DNA of 64,000 nucleotides from Paragemmobacter kunshanensis (GCF_011059185.1 NZ_JAALFE010000016.1:1-64000); one strand, 5' to 3'. Counted from the first letter of the stretch, positions 15,754 through 23,830 are shown. Numbers and translations are program-made. Notes: generated by a model not told the origin, from the sequence alone.

Positions 15754-16085
15754 CGATCACCTATGACGACTTCCAGAAGGTCGATATCCGCGTGGGCCGC
15801 GTGGTGCGGGCCGAACCCTATCCCGAGGCGCGCAAGCCCGCGATCAAGCTCTGGGTCGATTTCGGGCCGGAGATTGGCGAGAAACGCTCTTCCGCCCAGC
15901 TGACGCGGAACTATACCCCAGAGGGGCTGCTGGGCCGTCTGGTGATGGGGGTGGTGAATTTCCCGCCCCGCCAGATCGGCAAGGTCATGTCCGAGGTGCT
16001 GGTGCTGGGCGTTCCGGATGCCGAGGGGGAGGTTGTCCTTCTGGCCCCGGATCAGGATGTGCCGCTTGGGGGGAGGATGTTCTGA
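15750..16085 (+). CDS. csaA: CsaA-like tRNA-binding domain protein
   Basis: A 111-aa OB-fold protein with the EMAP-II/CsaA signature: YDDFQKVDIRVGRVVRAEPY near the start, then AIKLWVDFG, SSAQLTRNYTPEGLLG and VVNFPPRQIG. It corresponds to the tRNA-binding domain found alone as CsaA, a proposed secretion chaperone, or fused to MetRS and PheRS. It starts with GTG overlapping the proC stop and its TGA overlaps the next gene's ATG, so all three are translationally coupled. Confidence 0.9.
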   Translation: MTITYDDFQKVDIRVGRVVRAEPYPEARKPAIKLWVDFGPEIGEKRSSAQLTRNYTPEGLLGRLVMGVVNFPPRQIGKVMSEVLVLGVPDAEGEVVLLAPDQDVPLGGRMF

Positions 16086-17038
16086 TGAAGCTTCTGATCA
16101 CGCGCCGGATGCCCGCGCGGGTGCTGGCCGCCGCAGAGGCGCGCTTCGACGTCACCTCGCGCGAGGAAGAGGCGCGGGTGCTGACAGCCGATGAACTGCG
16201 CGCTGCGCTGCGCGACTATGACGTGGTCATGCCCACGCTGGGGGATCGTTTCCAGGCGGATGTCTTTGCCGATGTGCCTGCGCCCCGCTGCCGCCTGCTT
16301 GCCAATTTCGGGGTGGGCTACAACCATATCGACGTCGAGGCCGCCCGGGCCGCAGGCGTGGCCGTCAGCAACACGCCCGGCGCGGTGACGGATGCCACGG
16401 CGGATATCGCGCTGTCGCTGATCCTGATGACGGCGCGGCGGCTGGGCGAGGGGGAGCGTATCCTGCGCGCCGGCCAATGGGTCGGCTGGGGGCCGACGCA
16501 GATGCTGGGCACCCATGTCAGCGGCAAATCGGTGGGGATCATCGGCATGGGCCGCATCGGCAAGGCCATCGCCCGGCGCTGTCAGGCGGGCTTCGGGATG
16601 GAGGTGGTGTTCCACAACCGATCCCCGGTGGCGGATGCAGGCGTTCCCGCGCGGCAGGTGGCGATGGCTGAAGCGATGGCACAGGATTTCGTCGTCGTCG
16701 CCGTGCCGGGTGGCAAGGCCACCCATCACCTGATCGATGCGGCGGCCTTTGCCGCGATGAAACCCTCGGGCATCTTCATCAACATCGCGCGCGGCGATGT
16801 GGTGGACGAGGCCGCGCTGATCGCGGCCCTGTCCGGGGGCCGCATCGCGGGGGCGGGGCTCGATGTCTATGAATTCGAACCGCAGGTTCCGCCCGCGCTG
16901 ATGGCGATGGAGAATGTCACGCTCCTGCCCCATCTGGGGACGGCGGCGCTGGAGGTGCGCGAGAACATGGGGATGATGGCGGTCGGGAACCTGATCGCCC
17001 ATCTGGAGGGGCGCGACCTTCCCAACCGGGTGAACTGA
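16085..17038 (+). CDS. D-2-hydroxyacid dehydrogenase (glyoxylate/hydroxypyruvate reductase-like)
   Basis: A 317-aa NAD(P)-dependent dehydrogenase. The substrate domain is split around the Rossmann domain as usual: NFGVGYNHIDVEAARAAGV, then GIIGMGRIGKAIARR (nucleotide fold), FINIARGDVVDEAALIAAL (catalytic Arg), GLDVYEFEP (catalytic Glu) and LPHLGTAALEVRENM (catalytic His). It most resembles glyoxylate reductases and gluconate 2-dehydrogenases; the acceptor is uncertain. ATGA overlap with csaA. A regular hairpin array follows its stop. Confidence 0.9.
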   Translation: MKLLITRRMPARVLAAAEARFDVTSREEEARVLTADELRAALRDYDVVMPTLGDRFQADVFADVPAPRCRLLANFGVGYNHIDVEAARAAGVAVSNTPGAVTDATADIALSLILMTARRLGEGERILRAGQWVGWGPTQMLGTHVSGKSVGIIGMGRIGKAIARRCQAGFGMEVVFHNRSPVADAGVPARQVAMAEAMAQDFVVVAVPGGKATHHLIDAAAFAAMKPSGIFINIARGDVVDEAALIAALSGGRIAGAGLDVYEFEPQVPPALMAMENVTLLPHLGTAALEVRENMGMMAVGNLIAHLEGRDLPNRVN

Positions 17039-17048
17039 TGGTGGGGGG

Positions 17049-17120
17049 CGATTTCTGCACACAGAAATCGCAACGGAAAATGCACACATTTTCCGGCGCG
17101 GAATTTGTGTGCAAATTCCG
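17049..17120 (+). repeat. Array of three identical-geometry hairpins, 25-nt period
   Basis: Three perfect stem-loops lie in a row: CGATTTCTG-CACA-CAGAAATCG (17049-17070, written as arm-loop-arm), CGGAAAATG with its complement (17074-17095) and CGGAATTTG with its complement (17099-17120). Each has a 9-bp stem and a 4-nt loop (CACA, CACA, TGTG), and starts are exactly 25 nt apart. The stems differ in sequence but keep C-G ends and a TG/CA loop closure. The array sits between the dehydrogenase stop and the sulfotransferase start. Confidence 0.85.
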
Positions 17121-17138
17121 CCTGCGCGGGGGGCAGCC

Positions 17139-17795
17139 GTGATCCTGTCGCGCGGGCGGGGCTACCTCTTCCTTCATATCCCCAAGACCGGGGGCACGGC
17201 GCTGACGCTGGCGCTGGAGGCGCGGGCCATGAAGGACGACATCCTGATCGGCGACACGCCCAAGGCCCGCGCGCGGCGGGGGCGGCTGAAGGGGCTGCCC
17301 GCGAAGGGGCGGCTCTGGAAACATTCCACCCTGGCCGATCTCGACGGGCTGCTTTCGCCGGATGATCTTGATGCCCTTTTCATCCTGACCCTCGTGCGCA
17401 ACCCATGGGACCGGATGGTCAGCTATTACCACTGGCTGCGCGGGCAATCCTTTGCCCATCCCGCCGTGGCCCTGGCCAAGGCGCAGGGCTTCAGCGCCTT
17501 TCTCAACCATCCCGACACGCAGGCCGCCTTTGCCGCCTGGCCCTATGGGGCCCATGTCACCGATGCGCGGGGGCAGGAGCGCGCCACCCTTTTCGCCCGG
17601 CTGGAACATCTGGACAAGGACCTGATCCCCTTCGAGACGCATCTGGGCTTTCGACTGACGCCCCTGCCGCGCGCCAATGACAGCGCCCGCGCCCGCGACT
17701 GGCGGCCCTATTACAGCGATGCCGATGCCGCCCTGCTGGGCAGGCTCTGCGCCCGCGATGTCGCGCGCTTCGGCTATGGCTTCGATCCGGGCTGA
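17139..17795 (+). CDS. Sulfotransferase family 2-like protein
   Basis: A 218-aa protein with both PAPS-binding motifs: YLFLHIPKTGGTAL (5'-phosphosulfate loop) at the start and LVRNPWDRMVSYYHW (3'-phosphate motif). The family transfers sulfate from PAPS to carbohydrates or other hydroxyl acceptors. In Rhodobacterales such genes are common and mostly uncharacterised. GTG 17139 with a GGGGGG-rich site is chosen because it places the first beta strand at the N-terminus; a GTG at 17109 would begin inside the third hairpin. The gene follows the hairpin array and is followed by a weak hairpin (17835-17861). Confidence 0.85.
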   Translation: MILSRGRGYLFLHIPKTGGTALTLALEARAMKDDILIGDTPKARARRGRLKGLPAKGRLWKHSTLADLDGLLSPDDLDALFILTLVRNPWDRMVSYYHWLRGQSFAHPAVALAKAQGFSAFLNHPDTQAAFAAWPYGAHVTDARGQERATLFARLEHLDKDLIPFETHLGFRLTPLPRANDSARARDWRPYYSDADAALLGRLCARDVARFGYGFDPG

Positions 17796-17834
17796 CCGTT
17801 CGCGATTTCGACACAATCCATCAAGCGAATGCCC

Positions 17835-17861
17835 GGCTTTTGCCCTTTCGGCGACAAAGCC
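17835..17861 (+). terminator. Possible terminator hairpin after the sulfotransferase gene
   Basis: GGCTTT (17835-17840) pairs with AAAGCC (17856-17861), with an imperfect inner TGCC/GGCG continuation. No clear U-run follows, so it may only be an intercistronic hairpin. Confidence 0.35.
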
Positions 17862-17907
17862 CCCCGTCATCCTGCCCCGGTATCATTGCTTGCGAGAGGG
17901 CAGGTCC

Positions 17908-18537
17908 GTGGGTTCATCTGTTGCGCATCATGACGGGGCGGGGGTTCCGGCCATCCTGGTGGATGGGCTGGCCGCCACGCAGAAACTCGCCACGTCCGAT
18001 GGCTGGGTCGAGGTCGGCGATCTGGAGCCGGGCGATCCGGTGCTGACCTTCGAACAGGGCGAAATGCCGGTGGCCCGGGTCACGCGATCGGCGCAGGTGG
18101 CCTGGGTGCCGCCCGCCTTCTGGCCGGTGCTGCTGCCCGAAGGGGCCATGGCCAATCCCCATCCGGTGGAACTTCTGCCCGCGCAGATGGTGATGCTGGA
18201 AAGCGAACTGGCCGAAGACCTGTATGGAGAGCCCTTTGTCATGGTGCCCGCCCTTTCCCTTCTGGGCTGGAACGGCATCGCCCGCCGCGCCCCGCGCGAG
18301 GTGGAAATCGTGCATCTGCAATTCGAGGGCCCGCAGGTCGTCTTTGCCGGGCCGAGCCTGCTTCTGGGCTGCGCGGGGCTGGGCGCGCGGGCGGCCAATC
18401 TGTTCCGCTGCGACGGGATGATGACGCTGGGCCTGAAAGAGGCCCGCCATCTGGTGGCGGGCCTGATCGCCGAAGGCGAACGGGCGTCGGCCCATCTGGC
18501 CCGTCAGGCCGCCTTTTCGCCCGAGGCCCGCCCGTAG
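17908..18537 (+). CDS. Hint-domain-like protein lacking the catalytic cysteine
   Basis: A 209-aa protein starting at GTG 17908 behind a GAGAGGG site. The middle resembles the Hint (hedgehog/intein) fold common in Rhodobacterales surface proteins: TSDGWVEVGDLEPGDPVLTF, then PHPVELLPAQMVMLES as the histidine block. Functional Hint domains start with Cys at the self-splicing junction. Here the matching position in GLAATQKLAT has no Cys, so self-cleavage is not expected. There is no signal peptide. Its 3' end overlaps the convergent FadB-like gene by 34 bp. Function unknown. Confidence 0.75.
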   Translation: MGSSVAHHDGAGVPAILVDGLAATQKLATSDGWVEVGDLEPGDPVLTFEQGEMPVARVTRSAQVAWVPPAFWPVLLPEGAMANPHPVELLPAQMVMLESELAEDLYGEPFVMVPALSLLGWNGIARRAPREVEIVHLQFEGPQVVFAGPSLLLGCAGLGARAANLFRCDGMMTLGLKEARHLVAGLIAEGERASAHLARQAAFSPEARP

Positions 18538-20690
18538 AAGGACGTCCCCTGCGCGGCCATGTCGCGCAGCAGGGCAGGCGCGGCAAAGCGCGGCCCCTGC
18601 GTGGCGACAAGGCTGTCGCAGATCTCCACCGCCCGGGCCGCCCCGATGATATCCAGCCAGCCGAAGGGCCCGCCCGACCAGGGCGCAAAGCCCCAGCCCA
18701 GGATCGCGCCGACATCGCCTTCGCGGATATCGGTCAGCACGCCCTCTTCCAGCGCGCGCACCGCCTCCAGCACCTGGGCCATCAGCAGGCGATGCTGCAC
18801 CGTGGTCAGATCAGGCTGGCTGTCGGCCACGGGGTAATCCGTGGCCAACCCCTCCCACAGCCCCTCGCGCTTGCCGCTTGCATCATAGGCATAGAAGCCG
18901 GCATTGGCCTTCTTGCCCATGCGCCCCTGATCGGCCATCCGGAACAGCACCGCATCCACCGCGCCATCGGGATAGGCATCGCCCATGGCGGCGCGCGTGG
19001 CCTTGGCGATCTTCACGCCCAGATCAATCGAGGTTTCATCGACCAGTTGCAGCGGCCCCAGCGGCATGCCCACCAGTTTCGCGGCATTCTCCACCAGCGC
19101 AGGCTCCACCCCTTCGGCGACCATGCGGATGCCTTCGTTGATATAGGGGATGATGCAGCGATTGGCGTAGAAGAAGCGCGCATCGTTCACCACGATGGGC
19201 GTCTTGCGGATCTGGCGCACATAATCCAGCGCCTTGGCCACCGCCACATCGCCGGTTTCCTTGCCGCGGATGATCTCCACCAGCATCATCTTGTCCACCG
19301 GCGAGAAGAAATGGATGCCGATGAAATTGGCCGGGCGGGAGCTGGCCTTGGCAAGGCCAGAGATCGGCAGGGTCGAGGTGTTGGTGGCAAAGACGCAACC
19401 CTCGCCCACCGCCGCCTCGACGCGGGCCGTCACCTCGGCCTTCACCTTCGGGTCTTCGAACACGGCTTCCACGATCAGGTCGCAGCCCTGAAGCGCGGCG
19501 TAATCGGTGGTGGCATGGATGCGGGCCAGCACTTCGGCCTTTTTCTCGGGCGTCACCTTGCGGCGCTGGATGCCCTTGTCGAGCAAGCCTTCGGAATAAG
19601 CCTTGCCCTTGTCGGCGGCCTCTTGCGCGGCGTCGATCAGCACCACCTCGATCCCGGCATTGGCGCTGACATAGGCGATCCCCGCCCCCATCATGCCCGC
19701 GCCGATCACGCCCAGCTTGCGCACGGTCTGATCATCGACCTTGGGCCGGTTCGCGCCCTTTTCCAGCGCCTCCTTGTTGATGAACAAGGACCGGATCATC
19801 GCGGTCGATGACGGGTTCATCAGCACCGATGTGAAATGCCGCGCCTCGATCTTCAATGCGGTATCGAAGGGGACCAGCGCCCCTTCATAGACCGCGGCCA
19901 GGAGGGCCCGCGCGGCGGGATAGACGCCCATGGTCTTGCCCATCACCATGGCATTGGCGCCGACAAAGGTCATGAACCCCGCCGGATGATAGGGCGCACC
20001 GCCGGGCATCTTGTAGCCCTTGTCATCCCAGGGCTTCACCAGATCGGCATCCTTGGCCGACAGCACCCATTCCTTCGCGCGGGAGAGCAGGTCTTCGGGG
20101 GCCACCACCTCATCCACCAGCCCTGCGGCCTTGGCGGATTTCGGGTCGGAGAGCTTGCCTTCCAGCAGGAAGGGCGCGGCCATCATCGCGCCCATCTTGC
20201 GCACAAGGCGGGTGGTGCCGCCTGCACCGGGGAAAATGCCGACCATGATTTCGGGCAGGCCGATCTTGGCCTTGGGATTGTCGGCGGCGATGATCCGGTG
20301 GCAGGAGAGGGGGAGTTCATAGCCGATCCCCAGCGCCGTGCCGGGCAGGGCGGCGACGATGGGCTTGCCGCCCTTCTTCGTCTTGGGGTCCATGCCCGCG
20401 CGTTCGATCTTGCGCAGGACGTGGTGCATCTGCATGACGCCGTCAAAGATCGCCTGCGCGCCGCCCGCCCGCATCCGGGCGATGACGTTCAGATCCATCC
20501 CGCCCGCGAAATCCTTCTTGCCCGAGGTAAGGATGACGCCTTTGACGGCGGCGTCGGCGAGTGCCCTGTCGATCAGGCTGTCGAGAAGGGCGAAGGCTTC
20601 GGTCGACATCACGTTCATCGACTTTGCCTTCACATCCCAGGTGATGGTGGCAACGCCGTCCGCGTCCAGGGCATAGGTGAAATCGGTCAT
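18504..20690 (-). CDS. fadB: FadB/FadJ-like enoyl-CoA hydratase and 3-hydroxyacyl-CoA dehydrogenase
   Basis: A 728-aa bifunctional beta-oxidation enzyme. Residues 1-190 are the crotonase domain (GMDLNVIARM; ALPGTALGIGYELPLSCH; GLPEIMVGIFPGAGGT), and about 325-510 the NAD-binding dehydrogenase domain (GVIGAGMMGAGIAYVSANAG, then FIGIHFFSPVDKMMLVEII). Two C-terminal 3HCDH domains follow. It performs hydration of trans-2-enoyl-CoA and oxidation of L-3-hydroxyacyl-CoA. The start ATG overlaps the cupin stop (ATGA), so it is the last gene of GST-thiolase-cupin-cupin-fadB. Convergent overlap of 34 bp with the Hint gene. Confidence 0.92.
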   Translation of the reverse strand: MTDFTYALDADGVATITWDVKAKSMNVMSTEAFALLDSLIDRALADAAVKGVILTSGKKDFAGGMDLNVIARMRAGGAQAIFDGVMQMHHVLRKIERAGMDPKTKKGGKPIVAALPGTALGIGYELPLSCHRIIAADNPKAKIGLPEIMVGIFPGAGGTTRLVRKMGAMMAAPFLLEGKLSDPKSAKAAGLVDEVVAPEDLLSRAKEWVLSAKDADLVKPWDDKGYKMPGGAPYHPAGFMTFVGANAMVMGKTMGVYPAARALLAAVYEGALVPFDTALKIEARHFTSVLMNPSSTAMIRSLFINKEALEKGANRPKVDDQTVRKLGVIGAGMMGAGIAYVSANAGIEVVLIDAAQEAADKGKAYSEGLLDKGIQRRKVTPEKKAEVLARIHATTDYAALQGCDLIVEAVFEDPKVKAEVTARVEAAVGEGCVFATNTSTLPISGLAKASSRPANFIGIHFFSPVDKMMLVEIIRGKETGDVAVAKALDYVRQIRKTPIVVNDARFFYANRCIIPYINEGIRMVAEGVEPALVENAAKLVGMPLGPLQLVDETSIDLGVKIAKATRAAMGDAYPDGAVDAVLFRMADQGRMGKKANAGFYAYDASGKREGLWEGLATDYPVADSQPDLTTVQHRLLMAQVLEAVRALEEGVLTDIREGDVGAILGWGFAPWSGGPFGWLDIIGAARAVEICDSLVATQGPRFAAPALLRDMAAQGTSFYGRASGEKAA

Positions 20691-21148
20691 GGGGTCTCTC
20701 CGTAAGAGGTGCCGTCGCGGTGCAGGTAGCGGCGCGCCGCGCCGTCCTTTTCCGTGATCAGGTCATGGTCTGTGTAATGGATGCGGTCTGTCTGGCGGCG
20801 CGTGCCGATGACGAGATAGCGGGCGGGGGCATCGCTGCGGTTGTCGAGGCGGTGGCCCACGGGATGGCCTGCGGGCCAGCAGGCCACATCGCCCGCGCGC
20901 AGGGGGGTTTCGGTCTCTTCGACCAGCACCACCTCGCCCGACAGCATGAGGATCATCTCATCCTCGGCCTCGTGCCAGTGGCGATGGCCGGAACGGGATC
21001 CGGGCGGCAATTCCTCGATGAAGGCACCGAACTGGGTGATCCCGCCGGGATCGGACAGAAGCCGCGCCCGATAGGGGCCGGGCCCGGGGCCCAGGATGGG
21101 ATGGGTCGGGTTCTCTTCGAACCAGTCGGGCAGGGCAAGCCTCGGCAT
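20687..21148 (-). CDS. Cupin-domain protein (first of a pair)
   Basis: A 153-aa single-domain cupin. The metal-binding motif 1 is HRHWHEAEDEMILMLSGEV, followed by motif 2 GDVACWPAGHPVGHRLDNRS; the ligands His, His, Glu and the later His are all there. The C-terminus ends in YLHRDGTSYGETP. It is a clear paralogue of the cupin at 21264-21740: both have the GGxTQFG lead-in, the HWHxAEDE motif and an RDGTxY tail. Its stop overlaps the fadB start. Cupins in such operons may be dioxygenases, isomerases or ligand sensors; nothing here decides. Confidence 0.85.
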   Translation of the reverse strand: MPRLALPDWFEENPTHPILGPGPGPYRARLLSDPGGITQFGAFIEELPPGSRSGHRHWHEAEDEMILMLSGEVVLVEETETPLRAGDVACWPAGHPVGHRLDNRSDAPARYLVIGTRRQTDRIHYTDHDLITEKDGAARRYLHRDGTSYGETP

Positions 21149-21155
21149 CAGCGCA

Positions 21156-21256
21156 CCCCCTCCCCGACCCTCCCCCGCCCGCGGGGGAGGGAGAAGGGAT
21201 AGCAGGATGCCGGGGATACCCCCTCCCCCGCCTGCGGGGGAGGGTCGGGGAGGGGG
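21156..21256. repeat. 23-bp perfect inverted repeat made of two GC-rich palindromes
   Basis: Bases 21156-21178 are the exact reverse complement of 21234-21256. Each arm contains CCCTCCCCCGC and forms its own hairpin with GCGGGGGAGGG (21168-21191 and 21221-21244). It fills most of the 116-bp gap between the two cupin genes. A third, single unit lies at 52294-52329. Confidence 0.85.
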
Positions 21257-21263
21257 TCTTGCC

Positions 21264-21740
21264 TCATGCCCCGTCCTCCGGCCTGTAGGGCGTGCCGTCC
21301 CTGCGGGTGAAGGTCGCGCTGCCGTCTTCCACCACCACCTTCAGATCCACATCCGAATAGGTCGCCACTTCGCGCGGGGCCTTCGTCCCCACGACAAGGA
21401 ACCGCGCCGGGGCGCCGCTGCGGTTGATGAAATGATGCCCGTCCGGCACATTGGCCGGAAAGGCCGCGCAATCGCCCGCGCGCATCACCTCTTCCCCCGC
21501 ATCCGTCACCATCACGCATTCGCCCTCTGTCACCATGACGAATTCATCCTCCGCCATGTGCCAATGCCGGAGCGAGGACATCGCCCCCGGCTCCAGCGTC
21601 ACGAGGTTCACCCCGAACTGCGTCAGCCCCCCCGCCTGGCCCAGCCGCAGCGAGGATCGCCCCGCCATCCTCTCGGCATAGGGCGCGGGATAGATCGACC
21701 CGGTCCGGACCGGGAGAGAGGCAAGGTCCAGCTTCGGCAT
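21264..21740 (-). CDS. Cupin-domain protein (second of a pair)
   Basis: A 158-aa cupin. Motif 1 is HWHMAEDEFVMVTEGECV and motif 2 AFPANVPDGHHFINRSG. ATG 21740 overlaps the thiolase stop (TGATG); a GTG three bases upstream would add one residue. Together with the downstream paralogue it is embedded between thiolase and FadB-like genes, an unusual insertion into a beta-oxidation operon. The two cupins are about as similar as an old tandem duplication and are separated by the GC-rich inverted repeat, which may have come in after or mediated the duplication. Confidence 0.85.
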   Translation of the reverse strand: MPKLDLASLPVRTGSIYPAPYAERMAGRSSLRLGQAGGLTQFGVNLVTLEPGAMSSLRHWHMAEDEFVMVTEGECVMVTDAGEEVMRAGDCAAFPANVPDGHHFINRSGAPARFLVVGTKAPREVATYSDVDLKVVVEDGSATFTRRDGTPYRPEDGA

Positions 21741-22951
21741 CACACCCTCTCGATGATGGTGGCCGCCCCCATGCCCGACGCGATGCAGAGCGTGGCAAGG
21801 CCCGTGCCCTTGCCCGTGCGCTCCAGCTCGTCCAGCAGCGTGCCGATGATGATCGCCCCCGTCGCGCCAAGGGGATGGCCCATGGCGATGGAGCCGCCAT
21901 TGGGGTTCACCTTCGCGGGGTCCACCTCGAAGGCCTGCAGGAAGCGCAGCACGACCGAGGCGAAGGCCTCGTTCACCTCGAACAGGTCGATGTCGGAAAT
22001 CGACATGCCGCTGTCCTTCAGGATCTTTTCCGTCACCGGCACCGGGCCGGTCAGCATGATGGTGGGATCGGTGCCGATCTTTGCCGTGGCCCGGATCCGC
22101 GCGCGGGGCTTCAGCCCATGCGCGCGCCCGAATTCCGCATTGCCGATCAGGATCGCCGCCGCGCCATCCACGATGCCAGAGGAGTTGCCGGCGTGATGGA
22201 TATGCTCGATCCGTTCCAGATGCGGGTATTTCATCAGCGCCAGCTTGTCGAAGCCGGGCATGGATTCGCCCATCTCCTTGAAGCTGGGTTTCAGCGCGCC
22301 CAGGGTCTGCATGTCGGTCCCCGGTCGCATGTATTCGTCATGGGCAAGGATCGTGAGGCCGTTCTGATCCCTCACCGGGACGACGGAATTGGCAAAGCGG
22401 CCTGCGGCCCAGGCTTCCGCCGCGCGGCGCTGCGATTCCACCGCCAGCGCGTCCGCCTGATCGCGGGTAAAGCCGTATTCGGTGGCGATGATGTCCGCGC
22501 TGATCCCCTGCGGCACGAAATAGGTCTTCATCGCCAGCGATGGATCAACGGCAATCGCCGCGCCATCGCTGCCCATCGCCACACGGCCCATCATCTCTAC
22601 CCCACCCGCGATATAGGCGGCCCCCGCGCCGCCCTTCACCTGGTTGGCGGCAAGGTTCACCGCCTCCATCCCGCTTGCGCAGAAGCGGTTGATCGCAAGG
22701 CCGGGTATGGATTGGTCAAGGCCAGAGGCCAGCACGGCAGAGCGGGCAAGGCAGCCCCCCTGTTCGCCCACCTGCGTGACATTGCCCCAGATGACATCTT
22801 CCACCGCATGGCCCGTCAGGCCGTTCCTCTCTGCCAGCGCATCGAGGATGCGGGCGGAAAGGGTGACCGAGGTCACCTCATGCAGCGCGCCGTCGGGGCG
22901 GCCCTTGCCGCGGGGGGAACGGATGGCATCATAGATATAGGCGTCGGTCAT
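21740..22951 (-). CDS. fadA: Acetyl-CoA acyltransferase (thiolase)
   Basis: A 403-aa thiolase that cleaves 3-ketoacyl-CoA with CoA, the last step of beta-oxidation. Catalytic residues are visible: Cys91 in NRFCASGMEAV, His359 in SIAMGHPLGATGA and Cys389 in LCIASGMGAA. The start at 22951 has an AAGGAG site 6 nt upstream; ATG 22966, which overlaps the GST stop, is also possible. With the FadB-like protein it supplies a complete beta-oxidation complex, as in fadAB operons, but in the order GST-fadA-cupin-cupin-fadB. Confidence 0.93.
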   Translation of the reverse strand: MTDAYIYDAIRSPRGKGRPDGALHEVTSVTLSARILDALAERNGLTGHAVEDVIWGNVTQVGEQGGCLARSAVLASGLDQSIPGLAINRFCASGMEAVNLAANQVKGGAGAAYIAGGVEMMGRVAMGSDGAAIAVDPSLAMKTYFVPQGISADIIATEYGFTRDQADALAVESQRRAAEAWAAGRFANSVVPVRDQNGLTILAHDEYMRPGTDMQTLGALKPSFKEMGESMPGFDKLALMKYPHLERIEHIHHAGNSSGIVDGAAAILIGNAEFGRAHGLKPRARIRATAKIGTDPTIMLTGPVPVTEKILKDSGMSISDIDLFEVNEAFASVVLRFLQAFEVDPAKVNPNGGSIAMGHPLGATGAIIIGTLLDELERTGKGTGLATLCIASGMGAATIIERV

Positions 22952-22962
22952 CGTCGTCTCCT

Positions 22963-23598
22963 TCATGCCCGATCCGAGGGATTGCCAGGCATCATGTCAT
23001 AGGGGTGCTTCCAGCCGGGCAGGGCGGCGATGCCTGCAAGCCAGCGGTCGATCCGGGGCCAGTCCGCGCGGGAAAAGCCGAAGGGCTCGGGGTAGTAGAG
23101 ATAGGAACAACAGGACAGGTCCGCGATGGTGGGGCCATCGCCCACGATCCAGTCGCGCCCTTCCAGATGGGCCTCCAGCACCCCATAGGCCGCCTTCAGC
23201 CGCCCCTGCAGGAAGGGGATCACGCCTTCGGGCCGCTTTTCGGCGGGCAGGAAATTCGACAGGAACCGGCAGGTTCCCACCTGCGTCGACAGCTTGTGAT
23301 TGTCCCAGAACAGCCAGCGCAGCACCTCGCGCCGTTCCGCCGCCGAACGCCCGCCAAGCTGGCCGGTCTTGGAAGAGATGTAGTCAAGGATCACGCCGGA
23401 TTGGGTAAGGGTCGTGTCACCCTCCACCAGCACCGGCACCTCGCCCATCGGGTTGATCGCGCGGAAGGCCGGCCCCCGCGTCTCGCCCCCGAAGAAATCC
23501 ACGAAGACCGGCTCCCATTCCGTCCCGGTCAGGGTCAGCGACAGCGCGCATTTGTAGGCGTTCCCGCTTTCGCCGAAACAATAGAGCTTCATTCCCAT
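22963..23598 (-). CDS. Glutathione S-transferase family protein
   Basis: A 211-aa GST. The N-terminal thioredoxin-like domain begins MGMKLYCFGESGNAYKCALSL, with the glutathione-gamma-glutamyl site GEVPVLVEGDTTLTQSGVIL; the all-helical C-terminal domain holds WIVGDGPTIADLSC (N-capping box). A serine-type active site (ESGNAYK) is likely. ATG 23598 is preferred because of GGAGGAACGG before it. It heads the fadA operon, suggesting detoxification of reactive acyl or enone intermediates, though that is inference. A CCGGGGG/CCCCCGG hairpin lies just upstream (23621-23639). Confidence 0.87.
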   Translation of the reverse strand: MGMKLYCFGESGNAYKCALSLTLTGTEWEPVFVDFFGGETRGPAFRAINPMGEVPVLVEGDTTLTQSGVILDYISSKTGQLGGRSAAERREVLRWLFWDNHKLSTQVGTCRFLSNFLPAEKRPEGVIPFLQGRLKAAYGVLEAHLEGRDWIVGDGPTIADLSCCSYLYYPEPFGFSRADWPRIDRWLAGIAALPGWKHPYDMMPGNPSDRA

Positions 23599-23644
23599 CC
23601 GTTCCTCCCAGCCCCACCACCCGGGGGCTTCACCCCCGGACCCC

Positions 23645-23830
23645 GAGGGTATTTGGACCAAGACGAAGCAACGTTTCCTTCATCTTTGCCCGTCATCCTT
23701 GCCGCGCGGTACAGGCTGGGGAGCCGATGACCGCCCGGGACGAAGCGCCGCATCCTGCCCCGAGGATAGCCAAGCCGTAGGCACAGGATGCGGCGTGCGG
23801 TCCTGTCTTCGTCTCGGCCCAAATACCCTC
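23645..23830. repeat. Inverted pair of CTTC-TCTTGG-AAATACCCTC repeats
   Basis: A 24-bp unit is present on the plus strand at 23807-23830 and on the minus strand at 23645-23668 (22 of 24 identical), enclosing about 140 bp with no gene. A diverged third copy (22 bp) is at 52226-52247. The unit ends in AAATACCC. It looks like a short dispersed intergenic repeat of the genome. Confidence 0.7.

Noticed and set aside
17109-17138. Upstream GTG start of the sulfotransferase
   Set aside because: It would begin inside the third hairpin and add ten residues not seen in the family. GTG 17139 has a purine-rich site directly before it.
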